Below, piece by piece: positions 30,693-37,500 of a DNA stretch of 37,500 nt. The notes beneath the pieces are model-generated. The model was not told the DNA's origin. It was given only the letters and a program-made list of their open reading frames with translations, and did no database searches. This stretch comes from Brevibacillus brevis NBRC 100599. Its GTDB lineage: Bacteria; Bacillota; Bacilli; Brevibacillales; Brevibacillaceae. Within the stretch, counting starts at the first letter, position 1; each line of letters opens with the position of its first letter. The translations under genes were made by a program, and so were the position numbers. The stretch spans positions 152,501-190,000 of the forward strand of contig NC_012491.1 of the NCBI RefSeq assembly GCF_000010165.1, written 5' to 3'.

Positions 30693-32054
30693 ATGTTCCG
30701 TACATTCCCCAAAAAACTCGTTCCAATGGCAGTAATCTCCTCGCTGGCTTTTACAGCGTTCTTCGGTCCTACTACAGGTCTTGTAAAAGCAGCAGAAAAT
30801 AATAACAACGCAAAAGTAAAAAATGTAATCTTCTTGATCGGTGACGGCATGGGTACTGCTTACACAACCGCACATCGTTACATGAAGGACGACCCTTCGA
30901 CTCCACTGATGGAGCCAACAGAATTCGATAAATATTTGGTCGGTGCACAAATGACTTATGCAGAAGACCACAAGCAAAACATTACAGACTCCGCATCTGC
31001 TGCTACGGCGATGTCTTCCGGTAAAAAAACATACAATAATGCCATTGCGGTAGACAACGACAAATCAGAAGTAGAAACGGTACTCGAGCGTGCGAAAAAA
31101 GTAGGTAAATCTACTGGCTGGGTAGCTACCTCCGAAATTACACATGCTACTCCGGCTTCTTATGGCGCTCATGACGAAAGCCGCAAGAATATGGATGCGA
31201 TTGCGAATGATTACTATGATTTGAAAATTAACGGGGAGCATTCTATTGACGTAATGCTTGGCGGTGGCTTGAAAAACTTCGTCCGTAAAGATCGTGACCT
31301 GACGAAAGAGTTTAAGAAAGATGGCTACAGCTACGTTACTTCGAAGAGCGAACTATTGGACGACAAAAACGGCAAAATTCTCGGATTGTTTGCAGATGGC
31401 GGAATGGACAAAATGATCGACCGTTCCAAGGAAACACCTTCCCTGGAAGAAATGACAAATGCTGCGATCGATCGTCTGAGCAAGAACAAGAATGGGTTCT
31501 TCCTGATGGTAGAAGGAAGCCAAATTGACTGGGCTGGTCATGATAACGATATCGTTGGCGCAATGAGCGAGATGGAAGATTTCGAGAGAGCTTTCAAAGC
31601 AGCGATTGATTTCGCAAAGAAAGATGGCCATACGCTGGTTATCGCGACTGCTGACCACTCCACGGGTGGATTGTCTGTAGCGGCTAAAGATGAATACAAC
31701 TTCTTGGTAGCGCCAATTAAAGCAGTGAAACGTACGCCTGATTTCATTTCGACTGAAATCGCAAAAGGTGCAAATGTAGAAGAAACACTCAAGAAGTACA
31801 TTGACCTTGAGCTGACCCCGGAAGAAATCGCGTCTGTGAAAAAGGCTACTGAAACAAAAGACCAAGTGAAAATTGATAATGCCATCGAAGCGATTATCGA
31901 TACACGCTCTTTTACTGGCTGGACAACAGGCGGACACACAGGTGAGGATGTAAACGTCTATGCGTATGGTCCTGGTAAAGAGAAAGTATCTGGTTTGATC
32001 GACAACACCAAAAACGCGGATGTCATTTTCGAAATCCTGGGCGGGAAAAAATAA
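30693..32054 (+). CDS. phoA: Alkaline phosphatase (PhoA/PhoB family), secreted
   Basis: Releases phosphate from phosphomonoesters outside the cell. The 453-residue precursor has a Sec-type signal (Lys7-Lys8, hydrophobic 9-24, likely cut after about VKAA34), and the alkaline phosphatase motifs: IGDGMG with metal ligand Asp51, the nucleophile Ser100 in TDSASAATAMSSG, QIDWAGHDND, TADHSTGG and GGHTGEDV. The ATG at 30693 is favoured over the adjoining ATG 30690 because AGGAGGT is 6 bases away from it. There is no twin-arginine motif although a tatA gene follows. It is bounded by terminators on both sides, so it is its own unit, likely phosphate-regulated. Confidence 0.94.
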   Translation: MFRTFPKKLVPMAVISSLAFTAFFGPTTGLVKAAENNNNAKVKNVIFLIGDGMGTAYTTAHRYMKDDPSTPLMEPTEFDKYLVGAQMTYAEDHKQNITDSASAATAMSSGKKTYNNAIAVDNDKSEVETVLERAKKVGKSTGWVATSEITHATPASYGAHDESRKNMDAIANDYYDLKINGEHSIDVMLGGGLKNFVRKDRDLTKEFKKDGYSYVTSKSELLDDKNGKILGLFADGGMDKMIDRSKETPSLEEMTNAAIDRLSKNKNGFFLMVEGSQIDWAGHDNDIVGAMSEMEDFERAFKAAIDFAKKDGHTLVIATADHSTGGLSVAAKDEYNFLVAPIKAVKRTPDFISTEIAKGANVEETLKKYIDLELTPEEIASVKKATETKDQVKIDNAIEAIIDTRSFTGWTTGGHTGEDVNVYAYGPGKEKVSGLIDNTKNADVIFEILGGKK

Positions 32055-32081
32055 GCGAGAGTAAAATTTTCGCGAGTGAGG

Positions 32082-32111
32082 GGCTACCATGCTACAGTGG
32101 TAGCCTTTTTC
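32082..32111 (+). terminator. Intrinsic terminator after phoA
   Basis: GGCTACCA (32082-32089) pairs with TGGTAGCC (32098-32105) around TGCTACAG, followed by TTTTT. Confidence 0.88.
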
Positions 32112-32196
32112 GCTTGGGACTGGGAGTAGATTGGGGGCTTTATGCACATCCTTTGAAGAGACTGGGTAATTGACAGGAAAAGGAGTGTTGCCAGCA

Positions 32197-32367
32197 ATGC
32201 TGTCGAGCATCGGTATTCCCGGATTGATTTTGCTCTTGATCATTTCCTTGTTGCTTTTCGGACCGAAGAAGCTGCCGGAGATTGGTCGTGCAGTCGGACA
32301 GACTTTGAACGAGTTTAAGCTCTCGATGAAAGATTTGACGCCGGATGAAGAGGAGAAAAAGATGTGA
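32197..32367 (+). CDS. tatA: Sec-independent protein translocase subunit TatA/E
   Basis: Pore-forming subunit of the twin-arginine export system, 56 residues. It has a short periplasmic-side N-terminus, one membrane helix (about 6-20, [15 protein letters not shown]), the hinge [10 protein letters not shown] (21-30) and an amphipathic helix ([16 protein letters not shown]), the standard TatA layout. ATG 32197 has AAAGGAGTG 10 bases upstream; the frame is open from TTG 32170, which precedes that site. No tatC is encoded in the window, so a partner must lie elsewhere. It is 38 bases before pabC and may be cotranscribed with the folate genes. Confidence 0.92.
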   Translation: MLSSIGIPGLILLLIISLLLFGPKKLPEIGRAVGQTLNEFKLSMKDLTPDEEEKKM

Positions 32368-32405
32368 TATGATGCTCTCGACTATATTATCGGGAGAGAG
32401 CGCAG

Positions 32406-33251
32406 ATGCACGTTTATGTAAACGGAACGATTTGTCCGGCTCATGAGGCTACCGTATCGGTATTGGATCACGGTTTTTTGTACGGTATTGGTTTGTTTGA
32501 AACGTTACGTGTATACGACCGCAAGCTATTTCTATGGGATGCCCATTACGCCCGGCTTTGTTCCGGGCTTTTTGCGTTGCAGATTCAATCTGCTTGGACC
32601 AAGGAAGAGCTGGCAGAAGCCATCTTGATGACCATCGATGCCAACGAGTTGCGTGATGCTTACGTCCGCTTGAGTGTTACGGCAGGCGCAGAAGGAGTGG
32701 GCTTGGTAGCAGGGGGATACGAGCGCCCGTCCTTATTCGTATTTGCCAAACCTGTAGCACCTCTGGAAGTACCTCCCATGCCAAAACGGTTGCAGACATT
32801 GGCGTTGGCTAGACAGACAGCAGAAGGCCAGCAACGCTTTAAATCGCACAATTACTTAAATAATGCTCTCGCACGCCAAGAAGTCGGTGCCCGTCCCGAT
32901 GTGGAAGGTCTGTTTTTGACGCATGATGGCTTCGTGGCGGAAGGAATTGTGAGCAATGTGTTCTGGGTCAAGAACGACCAGTTGTTTACCCCTTCTATTG
33001 ATACGGGCATTCTTGATGGTGTGACGCGGCGACATGTTTTGGCGTTGGCACAGCAATTATCGATGCCTGTCGAAGAAGGTCGATATCGCTTGGAGGAGCT
33101 GCTCAACGCTGATGAAGTCTTTACGACAAATTCCGTGCAAGAGATCGTTCCGATTACCGAAATTGACGGGTATTCCGTCCTTTCGACATATGGTACATAT
33201 TCGTGCGAACTGCACCGCGCCTACCGTCAGTCTGTAGCGGCTAGCGAGTAA
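32406..33251 (+). CDS. pabC: Aminodeoxychorismate lyase (4-amino-4-deoxychorismate lyase)
   Basis: PLP enzyme that cleaves aminodeoxychorismate to p-aminobenzoate and pyruvate, 281 residues. It belongs to the class IV aminotransferase fold: VYVNGTICPAHEATVSVLDHGFLYG at the start (given as a landmark), PLP Lys146 in FKSHNYLNNALARQE, and LTHDGFVAEGIVSNVFWVK. D-amino acid or branched-chain aminotransferase is an alternative in this fold, but the fol context favours PabC. ATG 32406 is preceded by GGGAGAG about 6 bases before; this site can pair with CTCTC at 32375-32379, so its use may be modulated. Followed by folP after 52 bases. Confidence 0.88.
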   Translation: MHVYVNGTICPAHEATVSVLDHGFLYGIGLFETLRVYDRKLFLWDAHYARLCSGLFALQIQSAWTKEELAEAILMTIDANELRDAYVRLSVTAGAEGVGLVAGGYERPSLFVFAKPVAPLEVPPMPKRLQTLALARQTAEGQQRFKSHNYLNNALARQEVGARPDVEGLFLTHDGFVAEGIVSNVFWVKNDQLFTPSIDTGILDGVTRRHVLALAQQLSMPVEEGRYRLEELLNADEVFTTNSVQEIVPITEIDGYSVLSTYGTYSCELHRAYRQSVAASE

Positions 33252-33260
33252 ATTATGGTA

Positions 33261-33269
33261 TGCTACTAT
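33261..33269 (+). promoter_or_regulatory. Possible extended -10 promoter for folP
   Basis: TG-C-TACTAT (33261-33269) is an extended -10 motif 35 bases before the folP ATG. No convincing -35 box. It could allow folP transcription independent of pabC. Confidence 0.3.
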
Positions 33270-33303
33270 TCAATGTGCGAAGACGGAAAAAGGGAGTTTG
33301 ATC

Positions 33304-34491
33304 ATGAAATACAATTCATTTCGAATCCATGCTGCGACCTTCGCTGAGATGGTTTCGGAGCTTGTCAAAAGGGGAGTTCCTGTTCCTGAAGCGGAACGCA
33401 TGACGGAAGCGTGGACGAGCCTGAAGATTCACACGGAAAACATGAGCGGGGCAACAGCACAGAGTGTGAGAGAGATTATGCACTCTTTCGATGCGGAAGC
33501 TGTTATCTCAGACCAACCAGGTACTGCCGACAAAAAATACGTGCTGCTGTTGGCTTCACACAAGAAGATGGATTTGGCGTTGGATTATATGAAAACCCAA
33601 ACAGAAGAACTACGAGCGTTGGCGGCAGAGGTACGGGAAGTTTTAGCTATGCCTGCCAAGCTTCGTGCGCGGCGCGAGTTGAACTGTGGCCAGTATGTTC
33701 TGCCACTGGGGGAGCGTACGCTAGTCATGGGAATTTTGAATGTGACACCTGATTCTTTCTCGGATGGCGGCCGTTATGTCAATGTGGAGGCAGCACTCGC
33801 ACAAGCGCGTGCAATGGTTGAGGCTGGAGCTGACCTGATTGATATCGGTGGAGAATCGACACGTCCGGGGTCGGAAGCAGTCGATGAGGCGACGGAGCTG
33901 GACAGAGTGCTGCCAGTCATTCGGATGCTTTCGCAGGAATTGTCTGTTCCGCTGTCCATTGACACGTACAAAGCGGCGGTTGCAGAACGGGCTATTCTGG
34001 AGGGGGCACATATCATCAATGATGTATGGGGAGCGAAGCGTGACCCGCGGATGGCAGAGGTAGCTGCTCGTCTCGATGTGCCCATTATCCTGATGCACAA
34101 CCGCGAAGACACGGACTATCACGACTTTTTCCCAAACTATATCAAAGACCTGCGTGAGTCCGTACAGATCGCCTTGCAGGCAGGGGTAAAGCAGGAGAGA
34201 ATCATCCTCGATCCGGGGATCGGGTTTGTAAGGACTGTCGAGCAAAATCTCGAAACAATGCGCAGGCTGGATGATCTGGTAGGGCTGGGCTATCCTGTTC
34301 TACTTGCTACTTCACGCAAGCGGATGATCGGTCATGTTCTCGACTTGCCTGTAGATGAGCGTGTCGAAGGTACGGCAGCGACAGTTGCTCTCGGGGCGGC
34401 AAAAGGCTGTCATATGGTACGGGTGCATGATGTCAAAGAAATGAAGCGCGTTACGAAGATGATGGACGCGATGCTAAAAGGGGGCATTTAA
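33304..34491 (+). CDS. folP: Dihydropteroate synthase with N-terminal extension
   Basis: Joins p-aminobenzoate to dihydropterin pyrophosphate, the sulfonamide target, 395 residues. The TIM-barrel catalytic part starts at about 137 with LVMGILNVTPDSFSDGG, then DIGGESTRPGSE, SIDTYKAAVAERA, INDVWGAKRD, PIILMHNRED, ILDPGIGF and TSRKRMIG. The first ~135 residues are an extra domain (FRIHAATFAEMVSELVKRGV at its start), not found in E. coli or B. subtilis FolP (about 280 aa) but of a kind known in some other bacteria, e.g. Desulfotomaculum-like Clostridia. ATG 33304 follows AGGGAG by 7 bases; TTG 33298 is too close. Confidence 0.93.
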   Translation: MKYNSFRIHAATFAEMVSELVKRGVPVPEAERMTEAWTSLKIHTENMSGATAQSVREIMHSFDAEAVISDQPGTADKKYVLLLASHKKMDLALDYMKTQTEELRALAAEVREVLAMPAKLRARRELNCGQYVLPLGERTLVMGILNVTPDSFSDGGRYVNVEAALAQARAMVEAGADLIDIGGESTRPGSEAVDEATELDRVLPVIRMLSQELSVPLSIDTYKAAVAERAILEGAHIINDVWGAKRDPRMAEVAARLDVPIILMHNREDTDYHDFFPNYIKDLRESVQIALQAGVKQERIILDPGIGFVRTVEQNLETMRRLDDLVGLGYPVLLATSRKRMIGHVLDLPVDERVEGTAATVALGAAKGCHMVRVHDVKEMKRVTKMMDAMLKGGI

Positions 34492-34494
34492 ACC

Positions 34495-34866
34495 TTGGAT
34501 AAAATCTACTTCAATGGCATGTCTTTTTACGGATATCACGGTGTGTTTGGAGCAGAGGCTGAACTAGGCCAACGGTTTTATGTCGATTTGGAGCTATCGC
34601 TCGATTTATCCAGAGCCGGAGCAAGTGACGATCTTCACGATACAGTCAATTACGCCGATATCTTTACTTGTGTGCAAAAAATTGTCGAGGGTGAACGATT
34701 TCATCTGGTAGAAAAACTGACCGCTGTGATAGCAGAACGTCTACTGGAGCAATTCCCTTTGCATGAAGTCAAAGCAAAAGTGACCAAGCCGAATCCGCCG
34801 ATCAATGGGCATTATGAGTCGGTTGCGATTGAGATGATCCGTAGAAGAGAGGATTTTGCTTCATGA
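34495..34866 (+). CDS. folB: Dihydroneopterin aldolase
   Basis: Produces 6-hydroxymethyl-dihydropterin, 123 residues. Typical motifs: FYGYHGVFGAEAELGQRFYVDLE at the N-terminus (landmark), LHDTVNYADI, LVEKLTAVIAERLL and VTKPNPPINGHYESVAIEM, with the catalytic Lys in the 'KPNPPI' loop. The start is TTG 34495 with AAAAGGGGG about 10 bases before; the gene begins 3 bases after folP. The stop overlaps the folK ATG (ATGA), so the pair is translated together. Length is the usual 120 or so. Confidence 0.94.
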   Translation: MDKIYFNGMSFYGYHGVFGAEAELGQRFYVDLELSLDLSRAGASDDLHDTVNYADIFTCVQKIVEGERFHLVEKLTAVIAERLLEQFPLHEVKAKVTKPNPPINGHYESVAIEMIRRREDFAS

Positions 34867-35393
34867 CAGTTTGTGCGTATTTGGCGCTAGGCTCCAATCT
34901 CGGGGATCGGGCACAGAACTTGCGCCGGGCGATACAGAGATTGAACGAGCAACCTGGAATTCGCGTGCTACGTGTCTCCTCTGTTTATGAGACCGATCCA
35001 TTTGGTTACGTCGAGCAAGATGCATTTCTAAATATGGCGATCGCTGTGGAAACAGAACAGAGCCCGGATCAGCTGCTAGAGACGGCTCTGTCAGTAGAGC
35101 GAGAGCTAGGTCGTGTGCGAACGGTACGATGGGGACCGCGCACAATTGATATTGACTTACTGTTGTACGGGACATCTCGTGTTTCGCAAGACAATCTCAT
35201 GATTCCTCATCCCGGGCTGAGCGAGCGTGCTTTTGTACTCGTGCCGCTTCGAGACGTTTGGGAGGGCGGCGTTTTACCTGAGCATAACCAGACCATTGAT
35301 CATTATCTTTCCTTATTGGTAGAAGATCACAAGGGGGTACGTGAGTGGGGAGCAATCAACTGGGAAATCGAATCCGGTCCTTCCGAAAGCTAA
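34863..35393 (+). CDS. folK: 6-hydroxymethyl-7,8-dihydropterin pyrophosphokinase
   Basis: Adds pyrophosphate to the pterin before FolP acts, 176 residues. Motifs: AYLALGSNLGDRAQNL, VYETDPFGYVEQDAFLNM and WGPRTIDIDLLLYG, which include the conserved aspartates that hold magnesium, and IPHPGLSERAFVLVPL. ATG 34863 overlaps folB (ATGA). The last 49 bases overlap the following XRE gene in another frame. Size and all motifs are standard, so this is a confident call. Confidence 0.95.
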   Translation: MTVCAYLALGSNLGDRAQNLRRAIQRLNEQPGIRVLRVSSVYETDPFGYVEQDAFLNMAIAVETEQSPDQLLETALSVERELGRVRTVRWGPRTIDIDLLLYGTSRVSQDNLMIPHPGLSERAFVLVPLRDVWEGGVLPEHNQTIDHYLSLLVEDHKGVREWGAINWEIESGPSES

Positions 35394-35554
35394 AAGGGTA
35401 TACACAACAGTCCCTTTCGGACAAGATGGGAGTGTCATTGTCTTTTGTTGGATCACTAGAGAGAGGAACTCGTACGCCAACAGAGCCTGTATTACGGAAG
35501 ATCGCCAGCACTTTACAGGTAGACTACGATGAATTATGTGCTATAAATAAGTGA
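35345..35554 (+). CDS. Small XRE-family DNA-binding protein (YazB-like)
   Basis: A 69-residue protein that is essentially one lambda-repressor type helix-turn-helix: IRSFRKLKGYTQQSLSDKMG (helices 1-2), VSLSFVGSLERGTRTPTEPV (recognition helix and loop) and LRKIASTLQVDYDELCA. The start is GTG 35345, with AAGGGGG 7 bases upstream, lying inside the end of folK. In Bacillus a similar gene, yazB, sits at exactly this spot between folK and dusB. The target is unknown; it could regulate the folate genes, but no operator was recognised. Confidence 0.88.
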   Translation: MGSNQLGNRIRSFRKLKGYTQQSLSDKMGVSLSFVGSLERGTRTPTEPVLRKIASTLQVDYDELCAINK

Positions 35555-35624
35555 TGTAATGAAGTTTGGATAGGATTGTCCTCTCCAAGACCCCGACTAA
35601 GCGGGAATAAGGAGGCGAATATAG

Positions 35625-36653
35625 ATGAAAATCGGCAATATTGAATTAAAGAATAACGTAGTGCTCGCTCCAATGGCAGGTGTCTGTAACCCTGCTTTTC
35701 GTCTGATTGCCAAGGAGTTCGGTACTGGATTAGTTTGCGCCGAGATGGTAAGCGACAAAGGCATTGTGCACGGAAACAAAAAAACGATAGATATGCTATT
35801 TGTCGACGAACGCGAAAAACCACTAAGTTTGCAGATTTTTGGTGGAGACAAGGAAACCTTGGTGAGTGCAGCGAAATATGTAGACCAGCACACGAACGCG
35901 GATATCATTGATATCAACATGGGCTGTCCTGTGCCGAAAATTACGAGCTGTGATGCAGGTGCGCGTCTGTTGCTCGATCCAGATAAAATCTACGAAGTCG
36001 TATCTTCTGTGGTCGATGCGGTCGACAAGCCGGTTACCGTGAAGATGAGATTGGGCTGGGACGAAGACCATCTGTACGTACTGGATAATGCCAAGGCAGT
36101 AGAACGTGCAGGCGGCAAAGCGATCGCTGTTCATGGACGCACCCGCGTACAAATGTACAAAGGGAAAGCGGACTGGGACTGGATCCGTCGAGTGAAGGAA
36201 ACCGTTTCGATTCCAGTAATCGGGAACGGGGACGTGGCTACTCCTGAGGATGCGAGACGCATGCTGGATACAACGGGATGCGATGGTGTTATGATTGGGC
36301 GGGCTGCGCTCGGAAATCCGTGGATGCTGTATCGCACCATTCAATACCTGACGACGGGAGAGCTGGGTCCAGAGCCAACCGCACGTGAAAAGATGAATAT
36401 TTGTTTATTGCATGCAGAGCGTTTAATCGCGCTGAAGGGTCCGAGAGTGGGAGTCCTTGAGATGCGTAAGCACGCGGCGTATTACTTGAAAGGCTTGAAG
36501 GGCTCGACGCACACGAAAAATCTCGTGAATGCGGTTGAGACAGAAGAGGAGCTTCGCAGCGTCCTCATGAACTTTGTCGACTGGATCGAAAACTACGCAG
36601 ATGACAGCGAAGAACCGCTGGAAACAGCAAGTGATGAGGCTGTCAGCTACTAA
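35625..36653 (+). CDS. dusB: tRNA dihydrouridine synthase B
   Basis: FMN enzyme that reduces uridines in tRNA, 342 residues. Motifs: [50 protein letters not shown] with the catalytic Cys in the G-C-P motif, [29 protein letters not shown] and [16 protein letters not shown] 35625 has AAGGAGG 9 bases upstream. It ends the folate block as in Bacillus (yacF). The C-terminal ~20 residues are acidic and variable. No other gene lies before the greA leader. Confidence 0.94.
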   Translation: MKIGNIELKNNVVLAPMAGVCNPAFRLIAKEFGTGLVCAEMVSDKGIVHGNKKTIDMLFVDEREKPLSLQIFGGDKETLVSAAKYVDQHTNADIIDINMGCPVPKITSCDAGARLLLDPDKIYEVVSSVVDAVDKPVTVKMRLGWDEDHLYVLDNAKAVERAGGKAIAVHGRTRVQMYKGKADWDWIRRVKETVSIPVIGNGDVATPEDARRMLDTTGCDGVMIGRAALGNPWMLYRTIQYLTTGELGPEPTAREKMNICLLHAERLIALKGPRVGVLEMRKHAAYYLKGLKGSTHTKNLVNAVETEEELRSVLMNFVDWIENYADDSEEPLETASDEAVSY

Positions 36654-36675
36654 AACTGGTGGTTCATTCCAGACA

Positions 36676-36704
36676 TTGACAAGGGTTCCTTCATATCCTA
36701 TAAT
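36676..36704 (+). promoter_or_regulatory. Perfect sigma-A promoter upstream of greA
   Basis: TTGACA (36676-36681), a 17-base spacer and TATAAT (36699-36704) match consensus completely. Predicted start is near 36710-36712. The first hairpin begins only about 15 bases later, so most transcripts may stop early. It lies 166 bases before the greA ATG. Confidence 0.85.
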
Positions 36705-36725
36705 ACTCCGTAATATTGGGTGCCG

Positions 36726-36757
36726 AGCTGCCAGTCCTCACTGGCAGCTTTACCTTT
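36726..36757 (+). terminator. Hairpin in the dusB-greA gap (terminator or attenuator)
   Basis: AGCTGCCAG (36726-36734) pairs perfectly with CTGGCAGCT (36741-36749) around TCCTCA. The following TTTACCTTT is a broken T-tract. It can end dusB transcripts and also those begun at the promoter just upstream, giving an RNA of about 45 bases. Confidence 0.65.
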
Positions 36758-36807
36758 GAACCTCACAGACGATTGCATTCTGCTGTATATTGTATAGAAC
36801 ATCTACA

Positions 36808-36813
36808 TATAAT
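36808..36813 (+). promoter_or_regulatory. Possible second -10 box (TATAAT) for greA
   Basis: A perfect TATAAT 57 bases before the greA ATG, with only a weak -35 candidate (TGTATA at 36784-36789, 18-base spacer). It would bypass the upstream hairpin. Confidence 0.3.
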
Positions 36814-36870
36814 CCTTTGTACTTTACCCAGTATAAATGGAATCATTTTTTAAAACGGGGGAATTGAACC

Positions 36871-37347
36871 ATGTCTGAAAAAGAAGTCATCCTTACACCA
36901 GAAGGTTTAACAAAGCTTGAACAAGAGCTTGAAGATTTGAAAACGGTTAAACGTAAGGAAGTAGCTGCTCGTATTAAAGAAGCGATTAGCTTTGGAGATA
37001 TCAGTGAGAACTCTGAATACGAAGAAGCAAAGAATGAGCAAGCGTTCATTGAAGGTCGCATTCTGACCCTGGAAAAAATGCTACGCAATGCCCGTATCAT
37101 CACAAATGAAGATGTAGATACAGGTGTTGTAAGCGTTGGATCCCGCGTGAAGCTGAAAGACCTAGAGTTCGGTGATGTTATGGATTACACGATTGTAGGT
37201 TCTGCTGAATCCGATCCGATGAACAACAAGATTTCCAACGAGTCCCCGGTAGGTCAAGCACTCCTCGGCAAAGCAAAAGGCGCGATTGTTGATGTGAACG
37301 TACCGGCAGGAGTCATTCAGTACGAGATTCTTGATATTAACCTGTAA
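36871..37347 (+). CDS. greA: Transcription elongation factor GreA
   Basis: Binds the RNA polymerase secondary channel and stimulates cleavage of backtracked RNA, 158 residues. The N-terminal coiled coil (about 8-75) includes [22 protein letters not shown] and the acidic tip [16 protein letters not shown], with the essential Asp and Glu. The C-terminal FKBP-like domain has [22 protein letters not shown] and [20 protein letters not shown] 36871 follows AACGGGGGA. Length is normal. Its 217-base leader has a consensus promoter and an early hairpin, suggesting attenuation or self-control. Confidence 0.97.
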   Translation: MSEKEVILTPEGLTKLEQELEDLKTVKRKEVAARIKEAISFGDISENSEYEEAKNEQAFIEGRILTLEKMLRNARIITNEDVDTGVVSVGSRVKLKDLEFGDVMDYTIVGSAESDPMNNKISNESPVGQALLGKAKGAIVDVNVPAGVIQYEILDINL

Positions 37348-37360
37348 GCAGTCGATCTAT

Positions 37361-37384
37361 GGCGTACCTTTTGCGAGGTACGCC
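37361..37384 (+). other. Stem-loop between greA and lysS
   Basis: GGCGTACCT (37361-37369) pairs perfectly with AGGTACGCC (37376-37384) around TTTGCG. No T-tract follows, so it is not a standard terminator; it may partially separate greA from lysS or protect the greA 3' end. Confidence 0.5.
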
Positions 37385-37400
37385 GTATCGCTATTATAAA
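37371..37400 (+). promoter_or_regulatory. Possible promoter for lysS overlapping the stem-loop
   Basis: TTGCGA (37371-37376) and TATAAA (37395-37400) are 18 bases apart, about 50 bases before the lysS start. Confidence 0.3.
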
Positions 37401-37449
37401 AGTCTGTACAAAATTGTTAATGCAGGCATTTTCTAGAGGAGTGAGCAAA

Positions 37450-37500
37450 ATGGCAAACGAGCAAGACCTTCAGCAGGAAGAACAGCAACAGGAAGGGCTT
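37450..37500 (+). CDS. lysS: Lysyl-tRNA synthetase, N-terminus only (partial)
   Basis: The window ends 17 codons into this gene. AGAGGAG ends about 8-9 bases before ATG 37450. The visible residues are polar and Gln/Glu-rich (MANEQDLQQEEQQQEG), like the variable start of Firmicute LysS. The call depends mainly on gene order: dusB, greA, then lysS is the usual arrangement in Brevibacillus and Paenibacillus relatives. No catalytic motif is in view. Confidence 0.6.
   Translation, partial: MANEQDLQQEEQQQEGL

Noticed and set aside
30693..30800. Twin-arginine signal on alkaline phosphatase
   Set aside because: The start has RTFPKKL without an RR pair, so a Sec signal is more likely despite the neighbouring tatA.
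37361..37384. Intrinsic terminator after greA
   Set aside because: The stem is perfect but is followed by GTATCGC and not by a T-tract.

Overview
The window looks like a chromosomal segment of a low-to-mid GC Gram-positive endospore-former close to Brevibacillus. The reasons are the Firmicute folate block (pabB-pabA ... pabC-folP-folB-folK-XRE-dusB) followed by greA and lysS, strong AGGAGG-type ribosome binding sites, frequent TTG and GTG starts, sigma-A promoters, and pilus genes without any outer-membrane secretin. The genus is an inference from gene order and protein character, not from a database match. All supported genes lie on the + strand.

Bases 1-5649 hold the end of a first Tad (type IVc pilus) locus: the C-terminus of a TadZ/CpaE-like protein, a CpaF ATPase, TadB, TadC, a 58-aa Flp-type prepilin, an A24 prepilin peptidase, a TadE pseudopilin and a TadG/TadE-like protein. 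A tandem-repeat (DUF4046-like) protein and a 92-aa orphan follow, then about 150 bases with three predicted RNA stem-loops.

Bases 6900-15696 form a second, divergent Tad-like operon with overlapping genes: an unknown 254-aa protein, two MinD/TadZ-like proteins with degenerate P-loops, a SAF-domain (CpaB/RcpC-like) protein, a second CpaF-type ATPase and second TadB and TadC proteins. It ends in a cassette of tiny membrane or secreted proteins (48, 67, 48 and 50 aa) and three pseudopilin-like proteins (135, 138 and at least 187 aa). This operon has no recognisable Flp prepilin and no peptidase, so it may share the peptidase of the first locus. It is the most novel-looking part of the window.

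After a DUF3870 gene and a strong terminator, bases 16312-24118 carry a peptide ABC transporter combined with murein-peptide catabolism: oppB-oppC-oppD-oppA, a dipeptide epimerase (ykfB-like), an NlpC/P60 endopeptidase (ykfC-like) and a second ATPase (ykfD/oppF-like). Together they would import cell-wall peptides, trim them and epimerise L-Ala-D-Glu. An extra primary-type sigma factor follows as its own unit.

Bases 25477-37500 are housekeeping: hslO, a PrsA/SurA-like foldase, cysK, pabB and pabA, then alkaline phosphatase and tatA inserted into the folate block, then pabC, folP (with an N-terminal extension), folB, folK, a small XRE regulator, dusB, greA and the first codons of lysS. Intrinsic terminators separate most transcription units. 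A perfect sigma-A promoter followed at once by a hairpin precedes greA. No tRNA, rRNA, insertion sequence or CRISPR array was seen, and no gene-free stretch exceeds 300 bases.
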